A stretch of DNA of 64,000 nucleotides from Pseudoalteromonas arctica A 37-1-2 (GCF_000238395.3 NZ_CP011025.1:3472001-3536000), one strand, 5' to 3'; numbered from the stretch's first letter, positions 1 through 11,088 are shown. Made by a program: numbers and translations. Notes: generated by a model from the sequence alone, not told the origin.

Positions 1-23
1 TGAGTCGTTACTTCGCTAATTTG

Positions 24-39
24 ATGCTATTAATAGCAT
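24..39. repeat. 16-bp perfect palindrome
   Basis: The sequence atgctattaatagcat equals its own reverse complement. It lies at the left edge of the window, just before the terminator of the binding-protein gene. It could be part of a hairpin ending a gene beyond the edge or a protein site; nothing else supports a function. Confidence 0.4.
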
Positions 40-42
40 GCT

Positions 43-68
43 AAAAAGGAGCTCAGGCTCCTTTTTTT
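43..68 (-). terminator. Rho-independent terminator, probably bidirectional
   Basis: The arms aaaaaggagc and gctccttttt enclose the loop tcag, with T-runs on both strands. It begins five bases past the stop codon of the minus-strand gene ending at 73. It may also serve a plus-strand gene left of the window. Confidence 0.8.
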
Positions 69-72
69 GTGC

Positions 73-882
73 CTAAAAATAAGGGTTATCGAGCTTAATC
101 TCTATCGTTTTGCCTTTTGTATAAGGTAGTGTATTTAAATCCTTTGCGAAGTATTCATTAAATAATGCGTCAAACTCACCGCTTTCCTGCATCATTATTA
201 ATCCCTCTTCAACAGCCTTTGCTAATTCAGGTTTACTCTTAGTCACAAAGTAATAAATACCGGTTGGATAACTTATGTATAAATTAGGCACGATTACTAA
301 ATTACTTTGTTTGTTTTCAATAAGTTCAGAGTTAACCTCAATAAACGAGCGAGGAAAGTAATCTATTCGACCACGGCTCGTTAAAGTGAACATCGCTTGG
401 TAGTTAGTAAGCGGCCTTACATGTAATCCGTTATAGGACATTATTCTTGTATCTGGCCAGTTGTGCCCTTGTACAGCCGAAAACGTAGCTAGCTGCTCAA
501 TATTTTTTACCTTTTTAAAGCGCGCCAAGTTTTGCTTATTAGTTAATAAAGCTCGCTTACCTATATAGCCTTTAAATAGTGGTATTTTTATCGCCAAAGC
601 AAGCGCCTCTCGCTCTGGACTGCTCATACTCCAATACATATCTAATTCGTTATCATCTAGGTTTATTAACTTACGCTTTTGCAGTTCTGATATGGGGGTC
701 ATTCGGATAACACCGGGGTAGTTAACACTTTCAAGTGCGCGTACTAATAACTCATTGAGGTACTCTTCTCGTGCGTTTTGGGTATCTTGCTTTTGAGCAA
801 CATTAATTATTTGCTCTTGCGCCATGAGTGAAAAACTTACAAACAAACTAAATACACTGATAGAAACTTTTATTGGTAACAT
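73..882 (-). CDS. Periplasmic substrate-binding-like protein (SBP family 3 type), orphan
   Basis: This 269-residue protein has a signal peptide over about residues 1-21 (hydrophobic core ending near LMAQ). The rest resembles the family 3 extracellular solute-binding fold of amino-acid ABC transporters: an early lobe, a middle segment with the YWSMSSPEREAL region, and a C-terminal helix ending in FDALFNEYFAKDL, typical of these proteins. No permease or ATPase gene is next to it, so transport is not supported; it may be a sensor or an uncharacterised periplasmic protein. The start is supported by an AGGT-type ribosome site seven bases upstream. Its promoter region faces the IS4 element about 280 bp away. 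Family assignment is moderate; the ligand is unknown. Confidence 0.65.
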   Translation of the reverse strand: MLPIKVSISVFSLFVSFSLMAQEQIINVAQKQDTQNAREEYLNELLVRALESVNYPGVIRMTPISELQKRKLINLDDNELDMYWSMSSPEREALALAIKIPLFKGYIGKRALLTNKQNLARFKKVKNIEQLATFSAVQGHNWPDTRIMSYNGLHVRPLTNYQAMFTLTSRGRIDYFPRSFIEVNSELIENKQSNLVIVPNLYISYPTGIYYFVTKSKPELAKAVEEGLIMMQESGEFDALFNEYFAKDLNTLPYTKGKTIEIKLDNPYF

Positions 883-1162
883 AATAATTACCTGCTTTGT
901 TTAAATTACCTATTATTGGCTGAAAGGCTAAACACTTCTAAAGCATCCCTTGAGCACATGAATAAATAGATAACTAGAGCGATAACACTTGGCTTATTTT
1001 AGCCTCAGTGGCCGGTGTCTTAACCTGTGGCGATTTATATATTATTGCAAAAAGGTCCTACCGATTCACACTACAAAGTTAGCACTGTTTTCGTAAGCTT
1101 GCACTGTTACATCCGCTAATGAAAACTTAGACGCCTGAACAATTAATAAATTGCAGGTATAA
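883..1162. other. Intergenic region left of the IS element
   Basis: About 280 bp without a convincing reading frame. It must contain the promoter of the minus-strand binding-protein gene, but I could not assign -35/-10 boxes with confidence. I see no repeats or RNA gene in it. Confidence 0.5.
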
Positions 1163-1198
1163 AAAAACCGCTCATAGGAGTAACACCGATCAGTTAAG
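1163..1198 (+). repeat. Left terminal inverted repeat of the IS4 element
   Basis: This end pairs with 2596-2632 when that end is read on the minus strand. The two differ at about six positions plus a one-base gap, and share aaaaaccgctc, taacacc and tcagttaag blocks. Confidence 0.75.
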
Positions 1199-1238
1199 GT
1201 ATTTTTGATCGGTTGACCGATCTTTTGGTTGCTTCACA

Positions 1239-1270
1239 ATACCCTTATCATCTTTTGATTATGAGGGTAT
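1239..1270 (+). promoter_or_regulatory. Hairpin covering the transposase ribosome binding site
   Basis: The arms atacccttat (1239-1248) and atgagggtat (1261-1270) form a 10-bp stem with one G-T pair and a 12-base loop. The right arm contains gaggg (1263-1267), the only Shine-Dalgarno-like sequence before the ATG at 1275. A T-run follows. Transcripts entering from outside would fold and hide the site, as described for IS10 and IS50. Three GATC sites (1188, 1207, 1219) lie just upstream, two of them in the inverted repeat gatcggt-tg-accgatc (1207-1222). Confidence 0.6.
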
Positions 1271-1274
1271 TTTT

Positions 1275-2600
1275 ATGCTTAGTCATTGGTTACTTGATAC
1301 GGATATATTCGCCACTCCTGACTCTTTATCTACATTTCAGAAACATATCCCTCTTGAGTGGATTTCTAATGTGCTCGAGCAGACCGATAAAGCAAGTATT
1401 CGCAAACGTAAGTTACCTGCTGAGCTTGTCGTCTGGCTTATCATTGCAATGGGTCTTTTTCGCGACCGCTCTATTAGTGACGTTGTTGAGAAGTTAGATT
1501 TAACACTCACTGATACCCTGGGCGATACGGTTGCTCCAAGTGCTATTCCTCAAGCGAGACAGCGCCTGAGTAGCGACCCCCTCCAAGCCTTATTTCACCT
1601 ATGTGCGGCCCATTGGACACAAGAAGAAGATGCTGATGATACGTGGTATGGACTCCGGTTATTTTCTGTCGATGGAACGCAATTTCGTGCACCTGATACA
1701 CCTGCTCTTGCTGAGCACTTTCACTATATTAAGCACAGTAAAAACCGTCATACAGAATATCCTATTGTACGCCTATGCGCCTTAAGCTCCTTGCGTAGCC
1801 GGTTGATACACCACGTTGCCTTCGGGCCCAGTTATCAAGGTGAGGTGAACTACGCAAAGCAGTTATTTAGTCATGTAAGTGATAACAGTCTAACTATTTT
1901 TGACCGATGTTATCTCAGCGCTGAGCTACTGATTAATTGGCGTAAGCAACACCCACAGTCGCACTGGATGGTCCCGATTAAAAGCAACACGCAATACACC
2001 GTCATTGAATCTTACTCTGAGCATGACTTCAAAGTAGAAATGAGTGTATCTGCGCATGCCAGAAAACAAGACCCTTCGCTTCCTGAGTGCTGGCAGGCCA
2101 GACTGGTTCTTTATCCTGAGCCAATGGGGCCTGGAAAAATAAAAGGTCTGCTGTGCTCTTTGGATGATAAACAGGCTTTTGGTGCGCAGGCCATTCTTGA
2201 TGTCTATTTCGAACGCTGGGAAATTGAAAATAGCTATGGAGAAATAAAACACCAGATGCTTGAGGATAGTATTCTTTTGCGTAGTCAGACTGTGGATGGA
2301 GTCAATCAAGAGTTATGGGGTATATTGCTAGCCTACAATTTAATTCGAGTAGAGATAAGTCGAATAGCCAAAGAGGCTAAAGTCTCCCCGCTGAGAATTA
2401 GTTTTGTCATGGCTTTGCGGGATATACAGGATGAAATACTCTGGTGTGCCATCGCTTCGCCAGGTTCAATTCCAAAGAAATTAAGGGCAATGCGAGAACG
2501 AGTGAAACGTTATATTCTTCCAGAAAAAAGAAAACGGCCCAAAAGTAGGACCGTTCGAATTTCAAAAACTCGGTACACCATTAAGTCAAAGCATGCTTAA
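1275..2600 (+). CDS. IS4-family transposase
   Basis: This 441-residue DDE transposase is close in length to E. coli IS4 InsG (442 residues). The N-terminal IS4 domain shows RKRKLPAELVVW near residue 42. The catalytic residues I place are D133 (FSVDGTQF), D210 (IFDRCYL) and E318 inside the IS4 signature Y-2-R-3-E-6-K (Y311, R314, E318, K325), all present. A Lys/Arg-rich tail follows. It catalyses cut-and-paste movement of the surrounding element. The ATG at 1275 follows a gaggg ribosome site that a hairpin can sequester. No frameshift or stop is seen, so it is probably functional. Confidence 0.93.
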   Translation: MLSHWLLDTDIFATPDSLSTFQKHIPLEWISNVLEQTDKASIRKRKLPAELVVWLIIAMGLFRDRSISDVVEKLDLTLTDTLGDTVAPSAIPQARQRLSSDPLQALFHLCAAHWTQEEDADDTWYGLRLFSVDGTQFRAPDTPALAEHFHYIKHSKNRHTEYPIVRLCALSSLRSRLIHHVAFGPSYQGEVNYAKQLFSHVSDNSLTIFDRCYLSAELLINWRKQHPQSHWMVPIKSNTQYTVIESYSEHDFKVEMSVSAHARKQDPSLPECWQARLVLYPEPMGPGKIKGLLCSLDDKQAFGAQAILDVYFERWEIENSYGEIKHQMLEDSILLRSQTVDGVNQELWGILLAYNLIRVEISRIAKEAKVSPLRISFVMALRDIQDEILWCAIASPGSIPKKLRAMRERVKRYILPEKRKRPKSRTVRISKTRYTIKSKHA

Positions 2601-2632
2601 CTGAATGGTGTTAGCTCATAGGAGCGGTTTTT
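2596..2632 (-). repeat. Right terminal inverted repeat of the IS4 element
   Basis: This is the imperfect inverted counterpart of 1163-1198. It overlaps the last codons of the transposase. The inner edge joins a 10-bp palindrome, aagcatgctt, at 2589-2598. Confidence 0.75.
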
Positions 2633-2648
2633 ATTTAATGAGACTCTA

Positions 2649-3596
2649 CTACGGCATTGCGTCTAGGTCTGCACCTTCTTTTTCAATTACTTCTGGTATT
2701 AAGTCTTCTTTGCTTACGCCCATTGCTATAGCAACAGAACTCGCAACATAAATCGAAGAATAAGTACCAATAAACACACCAAACAGCAATGCAGTTGCAA
2801 AGCCATGAATGGTTTGTCCGCCCCATGCAAACAAAGCAATCAATACTAAAATAGTCGTGATTGAGGTTACAAGTGTACGGTTAAGTGTTTGCGTAAGTGA
2901 AATATCAATAATTTCTACAGTATCGTCAATGCGCACTTTACGGAAGTTTTCACGAATACGGTCAGATACAACAATCGTATCGTTAAGTGAATAACCTATT
3001 ACCGCAAGAATTGCCGCTAATATAGTTAAATCAAACTCTAAACCTAATATCGAAAATAAACCCACAGTAATAATAACATCGTGTAGTAGTGCACCTACCG
3101 CACCCACAGCAAAGCGCCATTCAAAACGAAATGCAACGTAGATTAAGATACAAATAAGTGCAGTTAACATGGCAAGGCCACCCTGCTCTTTTAAGTCTTC
3201 ACCTACACTTGGGCCCACAAACTCAATACGGCGCATTACTACGCTGTCATCAGCTTTTTTAAGCGCATCGATTACTTGGTTACCAATTACTTCAGCTTTA
3301 ACATCACTACCGCGCGGTGCTAAACGAACTAAAATCTCTTGGCTTGAACCAAATAGTTGTACTGATGCATCAGCAAAACCATTATCAGCTAGCGCAGCAC
3401 GTACTTTTTTAAGGTCTGCTGGCTGTGAAAAACCAACTTCTACCGCAGTACCGCCGGTAAAATCTAAACCAAAATTTAGACCTTTAACAAAAACTGATGC
3501 AAACGACGCTAAAATTAATAACGTCGAAAAACCCATAGCCACTTTGCGAAGAGACATGAAACGAAGGGTTCTACTACCCAAACTTAAAATTTGCAT
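2649..3596 (-). CDS. secF: Protein translocase subunit SecF
   Basis: SecF partners with SecD in the inner membrane and uses the proton gradient to pull proteins through SecYEG. At 315 residues it is the usual length. The N-terminal helix ends before the SecF motif NFGLDFTGGTAVEVGF, a short periplasmic domain follows, and then five more membrane helices with the conserved stretch containing VIGYSLNDTIVVSDRIREN. It begins nine bases after secD on the same strand and is the last gene of tgt-yajC-secD-secF. The IS4 element starts 16 bp beyond its stop codon, and no native terminator is visible between them. Confidence 0.97.
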   Translation of the reverse strand: MQILSLGSRTLRFMSLRKVAMGFSTLLILASFASVFVKGLNFGLDFTGGTAVEVGFSQPADLKKVRAALADNGFADASVQLFGSSQEILVRLAPRGSDVKAEVIGNQVIDALKKADDSVVMRRIEFVGPSVGEDLKEQGGLAMLTALICILIYVAFRFEWRFAVGAVGALLHDVIITVGLFSILGLEFDLTILAAILAVIGYSLNDTIVVSDRIRENFRKVRIDDTVEIIDISLTQTLNRTLVTSITTILVLIALFAWGGQTIHGFATALLFGVFIGTYSSIYVASSVAIAMGVSKEDLIPEVIEKEGADLDAMP

Positions 3597-3605
3597 GTCA
3601 GCTCC

Positions 3606-5465
3606 TTAAATCGAAAGTTTATCAATACGTTTACCACCAACAAATAAGTTGATTACCGCACGGGTACCAACAATGGCTGTAAACATTGAAGTTAAAATAC
3701 CAATCGCAAGTGTCACTGCAAAGCCCGCAATCGGACCTGTGCCTACTGCAAACAGTATAATGGCAGCGATTAACGTGGTGATGTTAGCATCAAATATAGT
3801 GCTAAATGCGCTATCGTAACCGAAATGAATCGCTTGTTGAGGGCTGCGGCCATCGGCCAGCTCTTCACGAATACGTTCAAAAATAAGTACGTTAGCATCA
3901 ACTGCCATACCTACGGTTAATACAATACCTGCAATACCAGGTAGCGTAAGTGTCGCGCCTGGAATTAAAGACATAACACCAACAATCAGTACTAAGTTAG
4001 CCGCAAGCGCAAGGTTTGCAACCATACCAAAGCCTTTGTAGTACACAAGCATAAACACAAGTACAAACGCAAAACCAAGTGCAACCGCAGTCATACCCGC
4101 TTCAATATTTTCTTGACCTAAACTTGGACCTACTGTGCGTTCTTCAACAATTTGAATTGGCGCTACAAGCGCACCTGCACGAAGTAGTAAACTTAAGTTA
4201 TGCGCTTCAGCAGGGTTATCGATACCTGTAATACGGAACGAGCGATCAAGGCGAGCTTGAATTGTTGCTACGTTTATTACTTCTTCTACCTTAATAGGTG
4301 GAAGTGCTTTACCGTCTGCATCTTTTTTACCTGATGGTTTATATTCAATAAATACCGTTGCCATACGCTTACCAATAGCACGTTTGGTAAAGGCATTCAT
4401 TTTTGCCCCACCTTTGCTATCTAGCGTAATACTCACTTGCGGGCGTTGGTATTCATCAGCGCCAGATTGCGCGCCAGTTATATGGCTGCCTTCTAGAATA
4501 ATACGCTTTTTAAGTACAACAGGGTAACCGTCGCGGCTCATAATCATTTCAGTACCCGCAGGGATACGACCTTGAGCAGCAGCGCTAATATCAGCGTTTT
4601 CGTCTACTTCACGAAATTCAAGTGTTGCTGTTGCGCCTAAAATTTCTTTAGCGCGTGCTGTGTCTTGAATACCAGGTAGTTGAACAATAATACGCTCAGC
4701 GCCTTGGCGTTGTACGTTAGGTTCTGCAACACCAATTTGGTTGATACGGTTACGAATAATCGTTTCATTTTGCTTGATAGCGTAGTCACGAATTTCTTTG
4801 AGTTTTTGCTCACTCATTGTCGCAAAAAATGCTTTATCGTTACTGCTGTCATCAATGTAGACATTTAGCGGGTAGCGAGTTTCTAAGAAGCTCTCTGCTG
4901 CGTCTTTATCTGCTTCGGTACGCATTTCTACACGCATACGATCGGAGCCTGCTACGCGGCGAACACTACGGTAACGTAGTTTTTCTTCGCGCAGGTCGCT
5001 ACGAAAATCTTGTTCCATTTGCTCAAGCTGGTTATCAACCGCTGTTGCCATGTCGATTTCCATGGTGAAATGTACGCCACCACTTAAATCAAGACCTAGC
5101 TTCATAGGGTTACCACCAACCGCTTTTAACCAAGCTGGTTGAGCAGGTGCCATATTAATAGCGGAAATGTAATCGTCGCTCAGCGAATCACGCAGTAAGT
5201 CATGCGCTTTAAGCTGTTCTTCAACATTTTTTAAACGAACTAAAATTTGCCCATCTTCAAGTATTGTCGATTTAGCGGTTACATTATTTTTTTCAAGGAT
5301 TGCGTTTACTTTGTCTACAACACTGAGATCGACATCAGCGCCTTTAGCACCTGAAACTTGTATAGCCGGATCGCGACCATACAAGTTTGGAGAGGCATAT
5401 AAAAGGCCAATGGCTACCACAGCTAAAACAAGTAAATACTTCCAAACTGGAAACTTGTTTAACAC
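3606..5465 (-). CDS. secD: Protein translocase subunit SecD
   Basis: This is the larger proton-driven subunit of the SecDF complex (619 residues; E. coli 615). It has an N-terminal helix, a large periplasmic region beginning with the conserved [13 protein letters not shown] motif, and a C-terminal six-helix half with [20 protein letters not shown] and the ending [10 protein letters not shown], nearly as in E. coli. The start is GTG at 5465, supported by AAGGA seven bases upstream; no in-frame ATG gives a better fit. It is 19 bp from yajC and nine from secF, so co-transcription is expected. Confidence 0.98.
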   Translation of the reverse strand: MLNKFPVWKYLLVLAVVAIGLLYASPNLYGRDPAIQVSGAKGADVDLSVVDKVNAILEKNNVTAKSTILEDGQILVRLKNVEEQLKAHDLLRDSLSDDYISAINMAPAQPAWLKAVGGNPMKLGLDLSGGVHFTMEIDMATAVDNQLEQMEQDFRSDLREEKLRYRSVRRVAGSDRMRVEMRTEADKDAAESFLETRYPLNVYIDDSSNDKAFFATMSEQKLKEIRDYAIKQNETIIRNRINQIGVAEPNVQRQGAERIIVQLPGIQDTARAKEILGATATLEFREVDENADISAAAQGRIPAGTEMIMSRDGYPVVLKKRIILEGSHITGAQSGADEYQRPQVSITLDSKGGAKMNAFTKRAIGKRMATVFIEYKPSGKKDADGKALPPIKVEEVINVATIQARLDRSFRITGIDNPAEAHNLSLLLRAGALVAPIQIVEERTVGPSLGQENIEAGMTAVALGFAFVLVFMLVYYKGFGMVANLALAANLVLIVGVMSLIPGATLTLPGIAGIVLTVGMAVDANVLIFERIREELADGRSPQQAIHFGYDSAFSTIFDANITTLIAAIILFAVGTGPIAGFAVTLAIGILTSMFTAIVGTRAVINLFVGGKRIDKLSI

Positions 5466-5484
5466 GGGGTCGTCCTTATTATTT

Positions 5485-5820
5485 TTATAGCGACTTCATT
5501 GTGCCTTTTGGCAATACTGCAGATACTGCAGATTTTTGTACTGTTACTTCTGCCTGCTCGTTTAAAGAGATAACGATGAAATCTTTCTCTTCAGAAATCT
5601 TCACAATTTTACCCACTAAACCGCCTTGGGTAAGTACTTCATCGCCTTTGGCCATCATACTCATTAAGCTTTTGTGCTCTTTAACGCGCTTAGCTTGCGG
5701 GCGGTAGATTAAAAAGTAAAAAACCAAACCGAAAATAGCTAACATTATTAGCATTTCCCAACCACCGCTTGCCGCAGGTTGACCAGCTGCTGCGTGTGCA
5801 TTTGAAATAAATAAACTCAT
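5485..5820 (-). CDS. yajC: Sec translocon accessory subunit YajC
   Basis: A single-span inner-membrane protein associated with the SecDF complex. At 111 residues it has the normal length. One membrane helix (about residues 20-42, ending [11 protein letters not shown]) is followed by a basic cytosolic part with the conserved [13 protein letters not shown] stretch. It sits between tgt and secD, the gene order found in most gammaproteobacteria, with 25 and 19 bp gaps. Confidence 0.96.
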   Translation of the reverse strand: MSLFISNAHAAAGQPAASGGWEMLIMLAIFGLVFYFLIYRPQAKRVKEHKSLMSMMAKGDEVLTQGGLVGKIVKISEEKDFIVISLNEQAEVTVQKSAVSAVLPKGTMKSL

Positions 5821-5845
5821 GATACTTCCTCTTTAATTTTAAAGT

Positions 5846-7042
<1,197 letters not shown>

Positions 7043-7093
7043 TCATTAATACTATTAGCTGCGATAAATTCAGGTTTGCTTATTATGCTAAAC

Positions 7094-7123
7094 AAAAACC
7101 CCAGCTTCGTTGCTGGGGTTTTT
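7094..7123 (-). terminator. Bidirectional terminator between queA and tgt
   Basis: A 12-bp stem (aaaaaccccagc with gctggggttttt) surrounds a six-base loop, with T-runs both ways. It lies 34 bp past the queA stop codon. It should uncouple tgt-secDF transcription from queA. Confidence 0.85.
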
Positions 7124-7156
7124 AGTGTTTTTTACTGAGTATTAAATAATAAATGG

Positions 7157-8188
7157 TTACTTACGTGTTAAAAACATCGCATCACCGTAACTAAAAAATC
7201 GGTACTTTTGTTCAATTGCCGTATTGTATGCACCCATAATATTGTCTTGTCCGCTAAAAGCGCTGACTAACATTATAAGCGTTGATTCTGGTAAGTGAAA
7301 ATTAGTGACCATGGCGTCAACAACATTAAATTGGTAACCCGGAAAAATAAATATATCGGTATCACCAAAATACGTATCTAATTTGCCGCCGTGAACTTTA
7401 GCTGCCGACTCTAATGAGCGTACTGAAGTTGTGCCAACCGCAATTACGCGCCCGCCACTTGCTTTGGTTTGTGCAACGGCAGCAACTACATCATCGGGTA
7501 CTTCAATATACTCGGAATGCATTACATGCTCATCAACACTATCCACTCGTACTGGCTGAAAAGTTCCTGCACCAACGTGTAAAGTAACAAAGGCCATGTT
7601 TACACCTTTATCTTTTAGTGCCGTCATTAACTTATCGTCAAAATGTAAGCCCGCTGTTGGCGCAGCAACTGCACCTGGCTTTTCTCCATAAACAGTTTGG
7701 TAACGCTCGCGATCAGCTTCGGTATCAGGTCGGTCAATATAAGGAGGCAGTGGCATATGACCAATATCATTAAGTATATCTAGCACATTTTGGCTATGAT
7801 CAAACTCAAGCTCAAATAATGTATCGTGGCGTGCAACCATTATTGCCTTGGCTTTGCCCTCTAAAATAACTTCGTTACCAACCTTAAGCGACTTGCTCGC
7901 GCGTACGTGCGCAAGTACGCGATGTTCATCTAGCACTCGCTCTACAAGCACTTCAACTTTGCCGCCAGAGGCTTTTTGACCAAACATACGTGCTGGAATT
8001 ACGCGTGTATTGTTAAAGACTAACAAATCGCCTTCGTTTACTAAATCAAGTATGTCGCTAAACACTTTATGTTCTAGAGTTCCGCTTGGGCCATCTAAAG
8101 TAAGTAAACGGCTGCTAGTTCTGTCCGCTTTAGGAAAACGAGCTATTAATTCATCAGGTAAGTCAAAGCTAAAGTCAGCCACGCGCAT
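7157..8188 (-). CDS. queA: tRNA preQ1(34) S-adenosylmethionine ribosyltransferase-isomerase
   Basis: QueA adds the cyclopentane ring precursor from S-adenosylmethionine to preQ1 in tRNA, the step after TGT. The 343-residue protein starts [19 protein letters not shown], typical of the family, and carries [20 protein letters not shown] and the C-terminal [18 protein letters not shown] block. It lies directly upstream of tgt on the same strand, but a strong terminator separates them. The promoter should lie in the interval shared with the divergent GGDEF-EAL gene (8189-8375). Confidence 0.97.
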   Translation of the reverse strand: MRVADFSFDLPDELIARFPKADRTSSRLLTLDGPSGTLEHKVFSDILDLVNEGDLLVFNNTRVIPARMFGQKASGGKVEVLVERVLDEHRVLAHVRASKSLKVGNEVILEGKAKAIMVARHDTLFELEFDHSQNVLDILNDIGHMPLPPYIDRPDTEADRERYQTVYGEKPGAVAAPTAGLHFDDKLMTALKDKGVNMAFVTLHVGAGTFQPVRVDSVDEHVMHSEYIEVPDDVVAAVAQTKASGGRVIAVGTTSVRSLESAAKVHGGKLDTYFGDTDIFIFPGYQFNVVDAMVTNFHLPESTLIMLVSAFSGQDNIMGAYNTAIEQKYRFFSYGDAMFLTRK

Positions 8189-8375
8189 AATTAGTAATCC
8201 ACATCATTTAAAATCGCGCCAAGTGTATATGTATCGGATATTAAGCTCAAGAAATCAGCCAAACTTATAATATCTTGTTTGCGTGTTTCTCATTAAATTT
8301 TCTTGTTCTTATGGTTAAATGTCACTATTCTTGTTCGGCTGAATTATTATAAGTTACATTAGGGGTGTTCAACAC

Positions 8376-10907
8376 GTGCCAAACCAGCTTAAATTGCTAA
8401 TATTAAACGCAAGTAGTGCTGAACGTCGCGCGATTAAAGGCACTTTAGATAGCTTAAATGTATTTACCTTTATTGATGCGCAAGATAGCCAACAAGCTTT
8501 AAAGCTTTTAAAACAACACCCTGTTGATATTATAATAACGGGCATTAATGTTGGAAAAATTGACGGCTGGCGCTTTTCGAGGATGATCCGCTCAGGATTA
8601 TTAAAAACACCAAAAAACACCCCAATTTTACTTATTCCGCCAATTTACTGTGAGCGTATTGCCGAAACAACAGCCAGAAGCTACGGAATAGATGCTGTAC
8701 TGCCGTTTGAACATAAAGACATGCTTCCTCAAGTGCTTGCGAATGTTTTATCTACGCACTTAGAAAAAAGTAGCCGACTAAATTTATTGCTATTAGAGCC
8801 GCTTCAAAATACGGCCGACAAAATTAGTGAACAGTTAAAGTTAAACTTTGCTATTACTCACGTTACCTCAGCCAAAGCAGCACTAAACGCTTACAACCAA
8901 CAGCAGTTTTCAATTGTGCTACTCGATGCCACTACATCAAGTGCAGAGAGCTCGAGTGTACTCGTTGAAGAAATCCTACAGCACAATTCTAAACAAGCTA
9001 TTGTTACGATTATAGAAAGTGATGATGCTGATTACGCTGAGCAGCTTTTGCTGTCTGGTGTTACCGATTTTATTAGAGCCCCATACGACCCTTCATTTTT
9101 AAATAAAGTGTGTGACCACGCCGCACGACGTGAAGATTTTATGGTGAGTTATGCTGAGTTTGCTTACAAAGTAGAGCAGCTAAGCGTGAGCGAAGTGCGT
9201 TACAAAGAGTTATTTTCGGCTCATCAGCGTATTTTATTGCATTTGAATACGGTTGTTTTAGAGCTTGATCAGCAAGGGCATATTCGTTTTATTAACCCTG
9301 CATGGGAGGCATTGAGCGGTTTTGGTGTTAAATCATCGCTACAAACCCCATTAAGCGCTTATTGTAATAACGAAGATAAAGGAAGACTAAATTATACTAT
9401 TAATGACATTTTACATGGTGGCGAGCAACAGCAACAAATAGAAGTAAAGCTCACCCATAAAAATGGCAATTTAATTTGGGTCGAATGCAGATTACAGCTA
9501 ATCAAAAATAGTCGTAATAACGCGACCATAACTGCCACTATCGACAACATACATGAACGTAAACAAGCAGAGATCCAACTACGTCATTTAGCACACCATG
9601 ACCCACTAACTGGTTTACATAACCGTTATTACTTTGATCAACAGCTTAATAAAATATGCCAAGATAAATACACGTATGATGGTATAGAGCATGCTGTTAT
9701 TTATATTGACCTCGATCACTTTAAAATAATAAACGACAGCAAAGGTCACCACCAAGGTGACATAGTATTAAAAGAAGTGGCGCAATTATTTAAAGCAAAT
9801 ATTGGCGAAGACCATTTGGTGTGCCGAATAGGCGGCGATGAGTTTGCAGTCATACTTACCGATATGAATTTACTGGATGCACACCTTATTGCTGAAGGTG
9901 TGTGCAGCGCAATAGAAAAACATGCTTTTAAATCAGAAGATCAGATATACACAATTAGCTGCTCTATCGGTTTAACTCAAATTACGACACAAAACAATGA
10001 TCCTAATGAATGTTTAAAACAAGCCGATATTGCTTTGTATATTGCCAAAAATTTAGGGCGTAACTTAGTACATTGCTACTCAAAAGAGGACGCTCAAAAC
10101 AATACGCTTCAAACTGGGCTCGAATGGGGTCACGAAATTCGCCAAGCATTGCAGCAAGATAATATTGAACTGCATTACCAACCTATTTGGGATTTTAAAG
10201 AGTGTAAAGTTGCTTATTTTGAAGCGCTCTTACGCTTAAAACTCAAAGGTGAACTTGTGTACCCAAATCAATTTATTCCCTCTTTAGAGATGCTTAACGA
10301 CACATTTTTGATGGATCAATGCGTTATACGTAATGCCGTTGCTTGTGTGTCTAAGCACCCAGAGTTAAACCAAGTTGCTATTAATTTGTCAGCACAATCA
10401 TTCTTAGATGAACGCTTATTGCCATTAATTGAATCAAACCTTGAAAAGTATAACGTGCCCCCTTCGCGGATAATTTTTGAAATAACTGAATCAGCAAGTA
10501 TTAACAACTTAAAAGCGACTCGTAAAATGATTGAGAAGCTTAATAGCTTAGGCTGTCATTTTTCTATTGACGATTTTGGAACTGGCTTTAGTACATTTAA
10601 CTATTTAAAGCAGCTTCCGGCACAGCATGTAAAAATTGATGGCTCATTTGTAAGCGACATGCTTAATGACCCTATAGACTTAGCGTTAGTAAAAGCAATA
10701 AATGACATTAGTCGGTCTCTCGGTAAGCTTTCTGTAGCTGAGTACGTTGAAAACGAAAAGATATTTTTTGCACTAAAAGAGATAGGTGTTGATTATGGAC
10801 AAGGCTACTTTATTGCACGCCCAGTACCTGTTGAAAAAGTAAAAAGTGAACTTGAAAAAATTTCAAAAAATAAAACGTTTTACCAACAACAAGCTAGCCC
10901 AAAATAA
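8376..10907 (+). CDS. Double-receiver PAS-GGDEF-EAL c-di-GMP protein
   Basis: This 843-residue soluble protein has two receiver-like domains (about 1-125 and 130-255), a PAS domain (about 275-400), GGDEF (about 405-570) and EAL (about 585-835). In the first receiver the phospho-acceptor Asp is Gly56 (IIITGINV) and the acidic pair is missing; the second keeps a candidate Asp in IVLLDATTSS. The GGDEF signature RIGGDEF (486-490) is intact. EAL residues are largely intact: EALLR at 616, DDFGTGFST, and AEYVE where AEGVE is usual. It may both make and degrade c-di-GMP. The start is GTG at 8376 behind an aggggtg ribosome site. It is a single gene, divergent from queA. Confidence 0.88.
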   Translation: MPNQLKLLILNASSAERRAIKGTLDSLNVFTFIDAQDSQQALKLLKQHPVDIIITGINVGKIDGWRFSRMIRSGLLKTPKNTPILLIPPIYCERIAETTARSYGIDAVLPFEHKDMLPQVLANVLSTHLEKSSRLNLLLLEPLQNTADKISEQLKLNFAITHVTSAKAALNAYNQQQFSIVLLDATTSSAESSSVLVEEILQHNSKQAIVTIIESDDADYAEQLLLSGVTDFIRAPYDPSFLNKVCDHAARREDFMVSYAEFAYKVEQLSVSEVRYKELFSAHQRILLHLNTVVLELDQQGHIRFINPAWEALSGFGVKSSLQTPLSAYCNNEDKGRLNYTINDILHGGEQQQQIEVKLTHKNGNLIWVECRLQLIKNSRNNATITATIDNIHERKQAEIQLRHLAHHDPLTGLHNRYYFDQQLNKICQDKYTYDGIEHAVIYIDLDHFKIINDSKGHHQGDIVLKEVAQLFKANIGEDHLVCRIGGDEFAVILTDMNLLDAHLIAEGVCSAIEKHAFKSEDQIYTISCSIGLTQITTQNNDPNECLKQADIALYIAKNLGRNLVHCYSKEDAQNNTLQTGLEWGHEIRQALQQDNIELHYQPIWDFKECKVAYFEALLRLKLKGELVYPNQFIPSLEMLNDTFLMDQCVIRNAVACVSKHPELNQVAINLSAQSFLDERLLPLIESNLEKYNVPPSRIIFEITESASINNLKATRKMIEKLNSLGCHFSIDDFGTGFSTFNYLKQLPAQHVKIDGSFVSDMLNDPIDLALVKAINDISRSLGKLSVAEYVENEKIFFALKEIGVDYGQGYFIARPVPVEKVKSELEKISKNKTFYQQQASPK

Positions 10908-11088
10908 ACAAAATTAAACAATTTGTTACTACCAATATTACCTTTCTTGCCTATACTTTCAGTATCAAATAAAAAATGTCGCGCGTTTTAATGCATTTCA
11001 CTTTAAAAACATGACATTACCTTTTGGCGGCGTAGTACTGATATTTATAGTGGGTTTCAAAGCTATTTAAGCTTTTAAGGAGAAAGGT

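Larger units (their letters stand above)
1163..2632 (+). mobile_element. IS4-family insertion sequence, about 1.47 kb
   Basis: One transposase gene lies between imperfect terminal inverted repeats that both begin aaaaaccgctc and continue through taacacc and tcagttaag. The length matches IS4 relatives of about 1.4-1.5 kb. The transposase frame is intact, so the copy may be active. No target-site duplication is visible: the 11 bases left of 1163 and right of 2632 do not match, although this family normally makes 10-13 bp duplications. Exact ends are uncertain by a few bases because both tips are A/T runs. It lies 16 bp past the secF stop codon. Confidence 0.85.

Noticed and set aside
1213..1497. 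94-codon frame overlapping the IS leader and transposase
   Set aside because: It runs through the hairpin and overlaps the transposase in another frame; IS4 elements do not use a second frame and no family is recognisable.
2589..2598. Palindrome aagcatgctt at the transposase end
   Set aside because: Ten bases only and inside coding sequence; no independent sign of function.
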